Part shown: in pieces, positions 32,641-43,620 of the stretch | How positions within the stretch are numbered: position 1 is the first letter of the stretch | Layout of the letters: each line of letters begins with the position of its first letter | Assembly: GCA_902702965.1 (NCBI GenBank) | Contig: CACRXP010000035.1 | Location: 1,592,411-1,656,410 of the forward strand | Reading direction: 5' to 3' | Source: Spirometra erinaceieuropaei | Lineage: Eukaryota; Platyhelminthes; Cestoda; Diphyllobothriidea; Diphyllobothriidae | DNA length: 64,000 bases | Translations under genes and position numbers: made by a program | Notes under the pieces: generated by a model | Database searches by the model: none | What the model saw: the letters and a program-made list of their open reading frames with translations, nothing else | Told to the model about the DNA's origin: nothing

Positions 32641-34305
32641 TAAGTGAAGAAGAAGAGTTGAGCACGGGAACATTTCGTTTATTGTCCTGACACTTTAGAC
32701 TCGTACAGGAGTCCATCGTCAGAGGTATTGGCAGAAACAGAACAGGCGGCAGTTATAAGGTACGTAGGTCCGATCATCGACCGACGGCGCCACGACTGGA
32801 GGTGACTACGCAGGGCTCTGAAGGCCGGCACCAGATCGATAAATCGATTGACCGAGTTCTCATCCGGCGTCCTCAGTTCGATCAGCCCCCCAATTCCTCA
32901 TAGACCTCCGAGGTCAGAGGGCTCATTCGGACGAAATCATGGTCTTCTTCGATGTGACGTTGTTATTCACATTCATCCCACCAAACGTGGCCCGCGAAGT
33001 CTTGCGCAAGAGACTTAAAGAGGCGTATGATGAGACTCAGAATGCTCTCAAAACTGAACACCTCATAAGGTTTTTTGAATTCTGCCATCAAACTTTCTTC
33101 ACTTTTGCAGGAGAGACCTATGAACAAATCAAGGGAACCCCAATGGGCTCACCGGTCTCCGGTTTGGTGGCAGAACTGGTCCTACAGGAGTTAGGAAAGA
33201 TTGCCTTCCCCCAACATGAACCGGTGTTTTGACGCCGTTACTTTGACGACACCTTCGTCATCGTAAAGAAGGACATGCTGCAACGTTTCCGCAGTCTGCT
33301 CAACGCAGTCTTCCCTGACATAAAATTCACGAGGGAAGAAGAACAGACACAACAGTTGCCCTTCCTGGATGTGCTTGTCAGACGAAACCTTAACGGTGAA
33401 CATGAAACGACGGTTTATAGGTTGGCAACAAACACCACACAGCTTCTCAGTTTTCACAGCAACCATCCGGATCCTCACAAACGAAGCTGTGTGAAGATAC
33501 TCTTCAAACGCATCCAAATTCATTGCAACAAACGGGGGGAGAGAGCACGTGAGGCCCGTTATCTCCGCGATCAGTTTATGCAAAATTGCTATCCGAGGGC
33601 ATTCACAAGTCGCTGCCTACGCGGTCGCCACCAGAGAACTCCAACATCAACGCCACCGACGATATAACATTCTCTGCTATACATCAAGGGTGTTTCAGAA
33701 GCGACCGAGCGCATTGCTGCGGAGCTAGGTGTTGGAATGGCACACCGCCCCAAAGCCATCATGCGCAATAGGGTCAAGGAAATCAAGGACCGGTTAAAGC
33801 CTGAAGAGCAATCTGGAGTAGTGTATCGCATTCTGTGTCAAAATGGTCCTTGTAACTACACAGGACAGACTGGACGCATGCTCGAATCGCGCATACACGA
33901 ACATAAGCTGGCTGTGCGGCGAGGCGACGCATTATCACAGGTGGCCGCCCACACCTACGGAATGGGTCACGAGTTTAACTTCGCAGCCACCAAAATAGTC
34001 CCCCACGCCGGAAACAAAACAGGCCGAGAATTGATTGAAGCCCGGGCCTCGGATGAGAACTCGGTCAGTCGATTTATCGATCTGGCGCCGGCGTACAGAG
34101 CCGTGCGTAGTCACCTCCAATCGTGGCGCTGTCGGTCGGTGATTGGTTCTGCATGCCTTATAACTGCCGCTTGTTCTGTTTCTGCCAATACCTCTGACGA
34201 TGGACTCCTGTACGAGTCTGAAAGCCCAGGACAATAAACAAAGTGTTCCGGTGCTCGAATCTTCTTCATCACTTATGCATACACCTGGAACTCGAAATTT
34301 CGCCT
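32641..34305 (+). mobile_element. Penelope-like retroelement, 5'-truncated, with inverted 3' tail at its 5' side
   Basis: The body carries RT then GIY-YIG endonuclease. The segment 32,641-32,868 is the reverse complement of the element's own 3' tail (34,044-34,276), including ACTCGTACAGGAGTCCATCG and its inverse. The same tail frames the copies at 10.4 and 22.0-22.7 kb. Confidence 0.88.
32939..34237 (+). pseudogene. Penelope-like ORF: reverse transcriptase plus GIY-YIG endonuclease
   Basis: Penelope-like elements copy RNA to DNA with a telomerase-related RT and cut the target with a C-terminal GIY-YIG nuclease. One reading frame runs the full length, broken only by TGA at 33,230 and TAA at 33,665. 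RT blocks: FFDVTLLFTFIPP (A), GTPMGSPVSGLVAE (B), RRYFDDTFVIVKK (C, with the FDD catalytic pair), then QQLPFLDVLVRR. The linker reads LLYIKGVSEATERIAAELGV. Endonuclease: GVVYRILCQNGPCNYTGQTG, then RIHEHKLAVRRGD and FNFAATKIV. The RT N-terminal part upstream of block A is missing, so the copy is inactive. Confidence 0.9.
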
Positions 34306-35300
34306 TCAATGTACAGAATGTTTGAAATGTACGCGCCAATTTCGAATAGGATCCCTTCGCCGGTTTTTTCGATCTGCAAGATTACGGAGATACTGAGTTA
34401 AACGACGGAATATGCACCAATTTTTGTAGAAATGACTGCAACCTTTAGATGCAGTGTCATAGAATTGTCTCTTGCATAACGGGCAAAGAGTTCGATAAGT
34501 TTAATATGCGTCGATTGCGAAGACGAAGCCTATACAATATGCTTCGAACCGCACTTGAAATTTTTTTATACAGAGAAGACTGCAGAAGATCTAAAAATTG
34601 ATATTCATTAGTTGAGGAAACTTCGTCGCCCTTTAACGAAAGACAGAAAATCGGGAAAAAAATGTAGAAAAACACGGTATGCCCAACTAGAGCGTCTAAT
34701 TACAAGGATGACGGCGCGTGTACGGGTTCGAAGAAACCGCTGACTAGTCCATCGTACACAAAAATGGTCAAAAGTAAATGGTCTTTGAATACAAAGAAAC
34801 GTTTCAGAGCATCAAAATAACAGCGAAAACCGGGGAGTTAGCATGGCTGGACTGGTCTAAATCCCACTGCAAGCAACGACTGCGCTGCTGAAGGTCGCAG
34901 ACGTCCTAGAAGCCACGGTAAGCGGAGAATTATGCGCAAATTCTGTCACCCCATAAGTTTCTAAATCGAAAGACCTTGACAACAGGAATAACCATGATGT
35001 AGTCTCTAAAAGTAAGAAAAAAATCATAGTGCTCCCGTGTGGATCATCAATTCACAGTTTACATATCCGCCTCCAATTATTTTGTAAATGCCGTCGACAA
35101 TAATCTTGCTGTTCGATACACATTAGGCATCATATTAGTGAATGCGAGGCCAGTAATAAAAAAGATGACCTCAGTCAGTCAGTGTATTTGAGGGAACTAG
35201 GCTTACGCCTTCGAACTCCCTATTTGTGCATAAAAATTGATAAATAAGCAAATGTGTGAAGAAATTAAAGCATTAAGTGAATGCAGACATTTATTCACAC
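34306..35300. other. No supported feature
   Basis: AT-rich sequence between the Penelope element and the next LINE; only short frames without motifs. Confidence 0.4.
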
Positions 35301-35318
35301 GTGTCACTGGTCTCATGG

Positions 35319-36405
35319 CTAAAAAGCCACATAATCCGCTGGTTGCCGCAGCATATATCTGTCAAGCCGACATTTAAGTGTCTCCGCAGATTGAGACATA
35401 ACAACCGTCTCGGGCAGGTTATTCCACGGTTCCACGACACGGTTGGAGAAGAAATATTTTCTCACATTCAATCTACCCTGGGGCATACGTAGCTTGGAGG
35501 GACGTCCCCGGAGGTTAGTTGTGGTGACGAGATGGAAGAAGTCGTCGCACCGAAGGGCGTAGTCCAAGCCACGTACGATACGGAAAGTTTTTATCAACTC
35601 ACCGCGCAACTGCCCATAACTCAGATGAAAGGGATTAAGGTCAGTTAAGCTGATCTCGTATGGCAGTGCACCTTGCCCTCTTATTAATTTTTTTGCTCGC
35701 CTCAGCACCGTTTCGAGCAGATTGTGATCCTGATGCGTCCACGGTCTCCAGGCCTGAATTGCATATTCGAGATGCGGCCTTAGAAACGTGCCAACGACTT
35801 TGGAGAAGCAGTCTCCATAAAAAACTGCGAATGTCCGCTTGATGGCATATAGCATTGAAGTTGCGGCCTTGGCCGCCTTATAACATTGTGTAGAGGGCTT
35901 TAGGCTGTCTGCAACCCATACTCCGAGATCTTTCGGCGTTTCTGCTTCTCGGAGAGGCATTCCATTCAGATTGCATTGCCGCATACTAGGGGTCTGAGTT
36001 CCGGTACATCTGTTCAAACTGAAGGACAAGAGCCATCTGTCGGACCACTCGTCCAGTCGACAGAGATTTTTATGGAAGTTGGTCTCATCGGCAGCATTCT
36101 GGATGAATTTCCTGATTTTAATGTCCTCCGCAAACATGGCACTTTCACAGTCCAACCCATCTACACAATTATTGATAAACAACAAAAAGAGGGTTGATCC
36201 GAGCACCCAGTCAGTTGGGACTCCACTCACTATGAATGTGCGCCTTGATTGGTGTTGTTCTAGCAGACAATTTGGGAGCGACCGACGAGGAAATTCTCGA
36301 TCCATTTGAGAAGTTTGCCGCCGATGCCCATTATTTACAACTTGTGCGGGAGACGCTGGTGCGGAACACTGTCGAACGCCGTCCGGAAATCAATATAGGC
36401 CACAT
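35319..36405 (-). pseudogene. CR1-like LINE reverse transcriptase, 328-codon frame plus shifted N-part
   Basis: Non-LTR RT. In the 328-residue frame: SGVPTDWVLGSTLFLLFINN (decayed SGVPQGSVLGP block), FAEDIKI (FADD block with Asp changed to Glu), LDEWSDRWLLSFSLNRC, then FLRPHLEYAIQAWRPW, LPYEISLTDLNPFHLSYGQL and the end motif FFSNRVVEPWNNLPETVV. The A block, AYIDFRTAFDSVPHQRL, lies just upstream in the other frame (about 36,345-36,400), so a frameshift separates them. The FAED change and frameshift mean it is inactive. Confidence 0.85.
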
Positions 36406-36730
36406 TGCTCTTTATCACTCTTCCCCTAAAAATAACCAGGTTGTTCTCTCCCGCAGCAAGTCTCCTCTTCAGCCCCGTCACTAATTCGCGGCGTTTCAGA
36501 CGTTCCGCTGGAGAATATTCCGCCTGAAATAGCCTCCTTGTAAAAGTTTCGGAGGCTGCTTTTCTGGACAAAAGTAAGCTAGCCTCCTCTTTACTCCCCA
36601 AAAAAATTTTAAGAGGTCGTGACCGCACCGTTTCGGATCGTTCGCTCAATTTCTTTCCAATCCTGAAGGCTGCACGAATGGTTACCTTTTCATTCAAATT
36701 ATGTATTATATTCAGTAGATGTTGAAGCAT
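36345..36730 (-). pseudogene. LINE ORF1-like segment fused in frame to RT
   Basis: The 131-codon frame reads TIRAAFRIGKKLSERSETVR, RPLKIFLGSKEEASLLLSRK, AERLKRRELVTGLKRRLAAG and NNLVIFRGRVIK, the usual end of CR1 ORF1-type proteins, then continues without a stop into the RT A block. The endonuclease and the RT N-terminal part that should lie between are absent. Confidence 0.7.
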
Positions 36731-36940
36731 ATCAAGCTCAGCGGAAATCCTCTCTTTCGGGGTAGGAGCATTCGACTCCGATAGGCCCTGGATGGCTACC
36801 CAATGCTGACGATCAAGGGATTCATTTTTCTGTTTCAGGAGGCCTTTTCAGTTGAAGATATCAGAAGATCCACCGGAGTCGTCTGGGGTTTCATACGCCT
36901 GTTGCGGTGCTTACCCATTTCACTTTGCCACGAGCTTGTT

Positions 36941-37231
36941 CTACTGAACACGCGGAATGGCTGAGAGAAGTTGATGGTTCGCATCGGTTGCTTTCCATAA
37001 CAACAAGAGACTCCGTGCCTTTTTTTCCTTCGTCATGGATATCGGCGTCCTTGCACTGAGGTTTCCACAAACTTTGTTCTTTGGCTGTTTTGGAGCTTTG
37101 CTCTTTCCCTTTGTCTTGCTAACTCTAGAGCTGTTAACCGAGTTTTGCCCACCATCGTTCGCTTGCACGAGCTCCCTTAAAGCAGCCAGCTTTTTTCGAG
37201 TTTTTGGACTTTCAACAGAATATAGGAGCAT
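36941..37231 (-). pseudogene. Probable LINE ORF1 N-terminal remnant
   Basis: A basic, Lys/Ser-rich frame of 96 codons with SPKTRKKLAALREL and SKTKGKSKAPKQPKNK, lying upstream of the ORF1-like segment on the same strand. The assignment rests on position and basic composition only. Confidence 0.35.
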
Positions 37232-38099
37232 CCAGTGCGCGGCTCGTCCTCGTAACTAACAGATTTTGCTGTGATTACGCTTTTAACATGATTTGCGGGC
37301 CACTGGTTGCAACTATAAAGAGAGCGAGCGCTAATCCTGGGTGACAGGGTCATCTCAATAGACTTTCCTTCATACCTAGTGTCGGTCCTGGTCGTAGAAC
37401 TACCAAAAATTTGCTCCATGAATTTCGTGTGTTCGTAAGTGTATATTCGCTTTTGAGATTCTAACAGGTAATTACGAATGTATACGATGGAGTGTGGCAA
37501 ATATTTAAAACCAGATGGTCGAAAATACGCCTTTTTTAAAAAAAGTCGCAGTCGAGAAAAAATATGAACGACGTGAAATGTGTGTAGGAGCAACAGCCGT
37601 TTTGAGGATATCGAGGGCCCTGAATAACTTCTGATCTTCCTGGGTGTCAACGATTTGTTTTCCTAGGCCGATATCTGCGCGCGAATCGACTCCGTTAGAT
37701 TTTTATGAAAAACAAATTCCGCTTGGAGGCAGACTTCTGATAAATTTCCATGCAATAAAAAAATTTCCAGAACAGCAGAAAGTAATTTGGTACGTACAGT
37801 TCCAAAGGCAACCTCAGATACAGTAACTATGAAGTGGTATCTACGTCAAAGTAGTCCCAGTTGCAGCGCAGAAAAGGTCGTTGTGCTCAGTCAGGCTTAG
37901 GATCAACCTCGACTGAACTCGGAAGTTTCCAAACGTTTATTTATGTGGATGTCCTCAAGAGTGTATTCTAAGGACACCGTAACTTTTGTGTTAAATAATT
38001 AGTGCATATTTACTGCGCTTAAGCAGATGGAGTTCAAAATAACAGATGATGTCCGTTTATAATCCGCTATACACTGCCACTTAATAGTAATAATGATGA

Positions 38100-38260
38100 T
38101 AATAGATAGATAGATAAGTTTTTATTGAAGACCCGTCGGGGTCCCATCAAAGCAAGTTAAAATAAACTTACATGCGAGTTTTAGACGAGGTAGGCCGAAT
38201 CTTTACAAAATGCAATTCATAGTTTCTGAATTAGTAGTCCATTGAGAAACATGATGTACA
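38100..38260 (-). mobile_element. 5'-truncated LINE 3' end with (TATC)n tail
   Basis: AGATAGATAGAT, then TTTTTATTGAAGACCCGTCG and CATCAAAGCAAGTTAAAATA. The same sequence follows the LINE at 45,706, so this is a short 3' fragment of that family, minus strand. Confidence 0.8.
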
Positions 38261-39328
38261 ACTATATTAGATTCTACTCTTATAACGTCACATTTACAAG
38301 GACAATATGACACATGACTCAATATTATTTTTACAGCTTTGTTTGTGACTTACCATTGAGTGTGTCTTACTCCTGATATATATGCATCTTTTCCAGTTCT
38401 TAGTCCAGACAACTATGGCAAGCCTTCTGAAAAACACGAAAGAACTGTGCGACCCCCACTTAGCAGCTGACTAGATAGACTTGAAACCGGCAACTAGCAG
38501 ACACCGAAATCATTTCAACACGGAAATAATTTCATGGCCGAGCATATATCAAAATTCTACAGTTTTCATGAATTACATATTATTTATGCTCCCAAAAACC
38601 ACCGAAATGCACAATTCAATTTTTATATTGTACATAACGTTCATTCTTTTAAAGTTTTGTGATTAGTTTGCCTTGGAACTTAGGTCTTTTAACTAAAAAC
38701 AAACTCTCAATTCATGCCCTATTGGCTAACAAGACACCCAAACCGAATGAAGTCGAAATGCAGTCTAAATGGATGAGTTTGTTTTAGGTTTGTTTCCTGA
38801 GTTCAAAGCAGACTAACGGTGCCCAAGGCGTGCTATGAAAAACTTATTCTATTCCATTTTAGTCTATTATCAGTCGCCAATTCTTATCGTGAAGTTGGGG
38901 CTGGACCAAAGAGAAGCACTGAAGAACAGCTGTCACTGTTGGCCAAAGAAATTGTCCCTGGTGAGACCGGCCATAGTGGTCAGAGGCCACAAACGCCATC
39001 GCTACGGTAGAGTCAATCAGTGGATTTAGCACCCAAAATTTGTGGGCGCTTTTCTGAATGCAAAATTCGAGTAAAAGTTTTCTTAAATAAAGGATAATTT
39101 TCCAGAGTTTTCACATTCGTGGTTAATTTGTTTCAAATAGCAATTGTATTCGCAGAAAAGAACTGACGATACTTAATGATACGTGCCAGAGGAAGTAATA
39201 AAAAGACCTCACGGTGACCGTTACGTCGGGGTGGACAAGACGTCTTAAAGTAGTGAGTGGGCTAAAGGTACGATTACAAAACGCCTAAATAATAAAAATA
39301 GTCCCTTTTGTAATCTACGAAGACACAA

Positions 39329-39514
39329 TTAATCAAGGCCCATAAGCCGCCAACGTTCTTTGTACGACAAATTCTGGTGTTCATGGGTAACAACTCTCTT
39401 AGTGAAAAAATGTTGGGCGAATTCTATTTTCTTCCGCTCAGCAGCACGCACGAGGAGAAATAAAAACGAACAGTATCTCAGGCCAGATCTAACGGACATG
39501 TTATTAAGACGCAT
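39329..39514 (-). pseudogene. LINE RT C-terminal remnant
   Basis: AQHFFTKRVVTHEHQNLSYK then ERWRLMGLD, matching the (F)TKR...LSYxERLxxLGL pattern that follows the RT core in CR1/Jockey-group elements. Confidence 0.65.
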
Positions 39515-39739
39515 TCTAATGTCGCTGGTTTTAAAGTTTCTGAGGATAAAACAGGTTCTTCTACGTGCTCTGGAGACTGAGAGCCAGTGCTCCGGAGGAT
39601 TAAGACTCTTGGAGTACGATATACCCAGATCCTTAATAACTCAAGGCACATTTATGTCGTGACCGTCAATGTTTAGTTGAGGTTGGTCGTCGTCGCCAAC
39701 CACCATGACTGAGCATTTATGCCAAGAAAGAGAAAGGCG

Positions 39740-40066
39740 CTATGTGCAACGCCAACTGGCAAAGGCCGGCAGGTCGCTCTTTAGGAGATCCAGCACGATG
39801 TCACGTTCTGCCGGCTTATACATGTACGCAACTTTCAGATTATCGGCATACATGAAAAACTTGCCATTTTGAAATAAATCTGGCACACCGTTAACAAAAA
39901 GACATAATAATAGCGGGCGGAGTACTCTACCGTTAATGACTCCGCTCCTCAGACATATGGGTTTGGAAATAACATTCGAAATCCAAACTCGTTGTCTGCG
40001 ACTATCCAAGTAAGAGGATATAAAATTCAGAAGTTTGCCACCTATTTCGAAAGAGGGCAGTTTCAA
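39740..40066 (-). pseudogene. LINE reverse transcriptase core remnant
   Basis: Reads FEIGGKLLNFISSYLDSRRQ, RSGVINGRVLRPLLLCLFVN (decayed SGVPQGSVLGPLLF block) and FMYADNLKVAY (YADD block with the second Asp changed to Asn). The RT N-terminal blocks are not recognisable. Confidence 0.8.
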
Positions 40067-40578
40067 GAGAAGAATAGCATGGTTGACACGATCAAAAGTC
40101 TTAGCGAAATAGAAACAGACCGTTTAAAGTGCAAAATCGTTACCCCTAGATTAGAAAACAGTATCAAAGAAGGAGAGCTGACAGGTGTCACAAGACCGAG
40201 CTTTGAAGAATCCACTCTGGGCAATACTCAGTAGGTTATTCTGTTATGTGACACATCATCTTATCTTTGATCAATGTCTCTAAGATTTTCGAAGATGCGG
40301 GGAGGGTGGTTATTGGCCGAAAGTCATCAAATGACGTAGATTTGTCGTGCTTAAGAATGGGCAAAATGTGTGATTCCTTCCACAGAGTAGGATAGGTTTA
40401 ACTGTCAACAGTGAGACTAAAATCTTACATAAGAGGAATGGAAAAACTACATTTGCATCCGCTTATGAAGTGTTAACTGAGATACAATAATTTCAAGGGC
40501 TATGAGATTGACAAAAACGTCGCATTGCTACAGTCATATCTCACAGAGTGAAAGTTATCGTTTCCAGAACTGCCGTGG

Positions 40579-40851
40579 TTAATGCCTGATGGCCGGAAGC
40601 GGAGTGGTGGGGTTTTTAATAAAGGTTTTGGACAAGAAGACATTGAAACTATCAGCGGTCCAATAAGCGTCCGCTATAGGATTCCTCAGAGCGTCTTGGA
40701 AGATGGAATTCTGCGTTTGTTTGTAAGTTCGCACTTTTCGGGAGAAAAGTTTCGAAAAATTTAAGGGACGGTCTTCAGTGAATTGGACCGCTTCGGCTAG
40801 CTGTTTTTCTTCGGACAATCTCTTAGCCCGCTCAAAAATATCACAAATCAA
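40579..40851 (-). pseudogene. LINE linker remnant between endonuclease and RT
   Basis: A 90-codon frame (FERAKRLSEEKQLAEAVQF, then DAYWTADSFNVFLSKTF) in the correct place for the region preceding the RT. No catalytic motif. Confidence 0.45.
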
Positions 40852-41007
40852 GAGCAGGACGGAAACTTCGTTCTGAAGATGGTATCGACGAGAATGTCTG
40901 GGTAACCTGCGACGGAAGGGTAAGGGTGGGAAAACCTCATCTCCGACGTTAATAATTTTCTTCCAGGGGACAAAACGAGAAATGAGCCGATCTAGAATTT
41001 CGTACAG

Positions 41008-41871
41008 TTAAGCAGTGCAAACACTAACATCCGAACTTAGGGAGAAATAAGCCGAATCGTAGGAATAGGGGTGCGTTAATATTTCGGTCGAGCGAGCTGA
41101 TCGGAAATCTAGGCAGAAGCTAGACTTTGGGGACAGCATTTTGTCGGCCTCGAGTTCTAACGTTGAAACAACTACGTCATGGTCTGAGCCCCCGAGTGGG
41201 TCTAGGGATGGCACTGGCAAAGATTTGCAGACTCTACACAAAATAAGGTTAAGCATGCCTGGTCCTCGGGTTGGAAAATCGACAACCTGACTCCACATCC
41301 TAACATCCACAGCCTCAAGAAAGTATTCGGACATTTTGAGGCCGGAAGGCGGAGACCAGCGGACTTCCAGATTAAAGTCGTCCGCAACCAATTGACACTT
41401 AAAGCTTTAGTCGGTCGCAGCATGAGATATCAGTGAAAGTAAACGATCGGAAGTCTCATTGGTGTTGGGATAGCAATAGACACAGCCAAAATGTAAGGAG
41501 AACTTAGATTTTAGTGCAATTTGGAGGCAGTAGGTGTCTTCTACCGCGGAAAAATGAGGAAATTTCATCGACAGAAATCTAACTGTTTGCCTAACGTAGA
41601 TGCACCTACCACCATCACGACTCTCTTGACGATCATTTAAAATGCAAGTATAGCCTAGAAGAGAGAGTTTGGAATTACCTACGGAAGCTGATGACCATGC
41701 CTCAGTTACCAAGACATTATCCGGACAATGGACGAACACCAGAGTCTGAAGCAAAAGCATCTTATTTAACAGGAATCCGTCTCTTAGAACAAAAAGTTTA
41801 AGGGGAAAGATTTCATGTTTCTGAGGGAGATTGGCTACGTCGTCCCGTGCTTGGCTGCCAATGGAACACAC
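41008..41871 (-). pseudogene. LINE apurinic-type endonuclease remnant
   Basis: Two frames. The first gives DNVLVTEAWSSASV (the VTETW catalytic block), then NDRQESRDGGRCIYVR and FGCVYCYPNTN. The second gives MVADDFNLEVRW (the GDFN block with Gly changed to Ala), then VVDFPTRGPGMLNLILC and DPLGGSDHDVV (the SDH catalytic block). Residue order is that of LINE endonucleases; a frame change lies near 41,395. Confidence 0.8.
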
Positions 41872-42255
41872 GGTCCGGATGCCCCTGTCCAGTTCTGAAA
41901 AAAAATTTGTGGCATCAATAGATTCCGATGCGAATAAAGAGAAGTAGAATTTGGGGGGGGGGAAGGACAGGCAGGGAAGCTGCTGACTATTGCTAGCTAG
42001 CTCATTTTCTGATGGAAGTCCACGGACCGGGTACTGTAACGTATGCCCGCCTGAGCGAAACTGAGGAGCGGATGAGTTAACTGACCCCGTATGAACATTA
42101 GCATAAGGAATGCATTACAGGAATAGTCGTGGGGTGAAATGACGAGAGTGGGGGACGTACTGCTTCCAATTGGGCATTATTTTAAAGGCGGAAATGTCAG
42201 CGTATTCGGCCTAACCGCCTCAATATGAGGTCTGAGGTGTAGTTGGAAATATACT

Positions 42256-42900
42256 ATGTTTTTGGCCGTGGTGCTCTTATATAATCACACATTTAACCCG
42301 CTCACCTCTTTAAGACATCATATCCACCCACGACGTAACAGTCACCGTGAGGTCTTCTTATTTCTGCCTCTGGCACGTACTGTTAAATATCGTCGGTTCT
42401 TTTCTGTAAATGCAATTGCTATTTGGAATAAACTACCCATGAGTGTGAAAACTCTGCAAAATTTTCCTTTATTTAAGAGAACTATTACTCGATTTTTGCA
42501 TTCAGAAAAGCTCCCACAAATTTTGAGTGCTGAGTCTACTGATCGACTGTACCGTAGCGATGGCGTTTGTGGTCTCTGAACACTATGGCCGGTCTCACCA
42601 GCTGTTCCTCAACGCCTCTACTTTGACTATCCCCAACTTCATGAAAGGAATTTGACGTCCGATAATCTCCGATACCGTGCAACCTCCCCCCTTCTTGACG
42701 GTCGATATTCTACCACCGCCGACAGTTTTTTTTCTCCTGAGCCCTCCAAACCACAAAAACCACCATCAACTATATTTTTATGCCTTAAGCTCAGGAGTTT
42801 TTTTTTTCACTGCTGGTCGGATTTGTGTTTAATCGCTTCCCTTGACAATGCCTGTAAACTGGCATTAAATTAAAATTTATTTATTTATTTATTTATTTAA
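42256..42900 (+). mobile_element. CR1-like LINE 3' end with (TTTA)n tail
   Basis: The plus frame reads LARTVKYRRFFSVNAIAIWN then KLPMSVKTLQNFPLFKR, an RT C-terminal end. The 3' UTR closes with TTGACAATGCCTGTAAACTG and then TTTA repeats (about 42,878-42,900). The same 3' end with a different tail is at 45.17-45.21 kb. Confidence 0.85.
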
Positions 42901-43620
42901 TGGCGGGCGAGTGAGGGGAAACATTTTTTTAATGGAGCTGAGTTTACCCGGTGTTCGAATGGCTGAAACGGCACTTGGATTAACCCCTGACTTAGACAAA
43001 TGCAAAATCTTGCCAGTGGTTGACAGGTGGGTCGGCGGGTAAGTTTGCATACCAGACGTGTTGTTGCGTTTAAAGATCTTATCATCAAGGCTAGTCGAGT
43101 TCCCTACAAAATTGACTATGCAGTGACGTGCAGAGGCCGAAGATGATGAAGAAGACTTATTCAAACTGACAGTAGGTGTCAGTGCTAGTTTTTGACAATT
43201 TCAATTTGTTCAGTCTTCGCTGCATTGGCGTGAGATCCGACGAAACTGAGCAGCACCATTTACGGCAGAAACATTTTGTCATTTCCATCCTCGACAAGAT
43301 AAAGTCAACTTCTATCAAAGAGAAAAGTGTATCTAGTATCAGCGCATTACGGCCGAGCGAGCTCAGTCGTTTACCTTGCACGACACAAAACCCAAGCCAC
43401 AACTATGCAGGAACAAATGCACTTCCTCTATAGCAGATAAGTGACTCGGAATGTTTCTCAATACAAAATTATTCTTGCGTTTTATTCTCTCCTCATTTTT
43501 AGAGCTTATTACTTTAATAACTTTAAACGCCTGTCCAATTACTTTTTCGGAATTGGTGCTTATATTGCCACGCATCAACTGGTCGGGTATTTCGTCGGCT
43601 GATGCTTTGTTATGACGATC
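42901..43620 (-). pseudogene. LINE ORF1 remnant
   Basis: Minus frames give NEERIKRKNNFVLRNIPSHL, SDLTPMQRRLNKLKLSK and HCIVNFVGNSTSLD, the typical ORF1-type pattern (RxxNVVLRxIP, then DLTPMxRRxL). At least two frame changes. It lies upstream, on the same strand, of the endonuclease at 41.0-41.9 kb and probably belonged to the same element before the plus-strand LINE tail landed between them. Confidence 0.6.

Larger units (their letters stand above)
38850..41900 (-). mobile_element. CR1-like LINE with endonuclease and RT remnants
   Basis: Minus strand, in order from high to low coordinate: endonuclease (41,871-41,008), linker (40,851-40,579), RT core (40,066-39,740), RT C-terminus (39,514-39,329) and 3' region (39,270-38,850). 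The 3' region is the inverse of the plus-strand LINE tail at 42.29-42.6 kb (shared CTACCGTAGCGATGGCGTTT and GGCCGGTCTCACCAG). Confidence 0.8.

Noticed and set aside
41953..41962. Poly-G run (and a similar one at 46,334-46,344) as a regulatory or quadruplex signal
   Set aside because: Single homopolymers next to decayed LINEs; length is error-prone and there is nothing to support a function.
42878..42900. TTTA repeat as a CRISPR-like or regulatory array
   Set aside because: A simple microsatellite at the end of a LINE 3' UTR.
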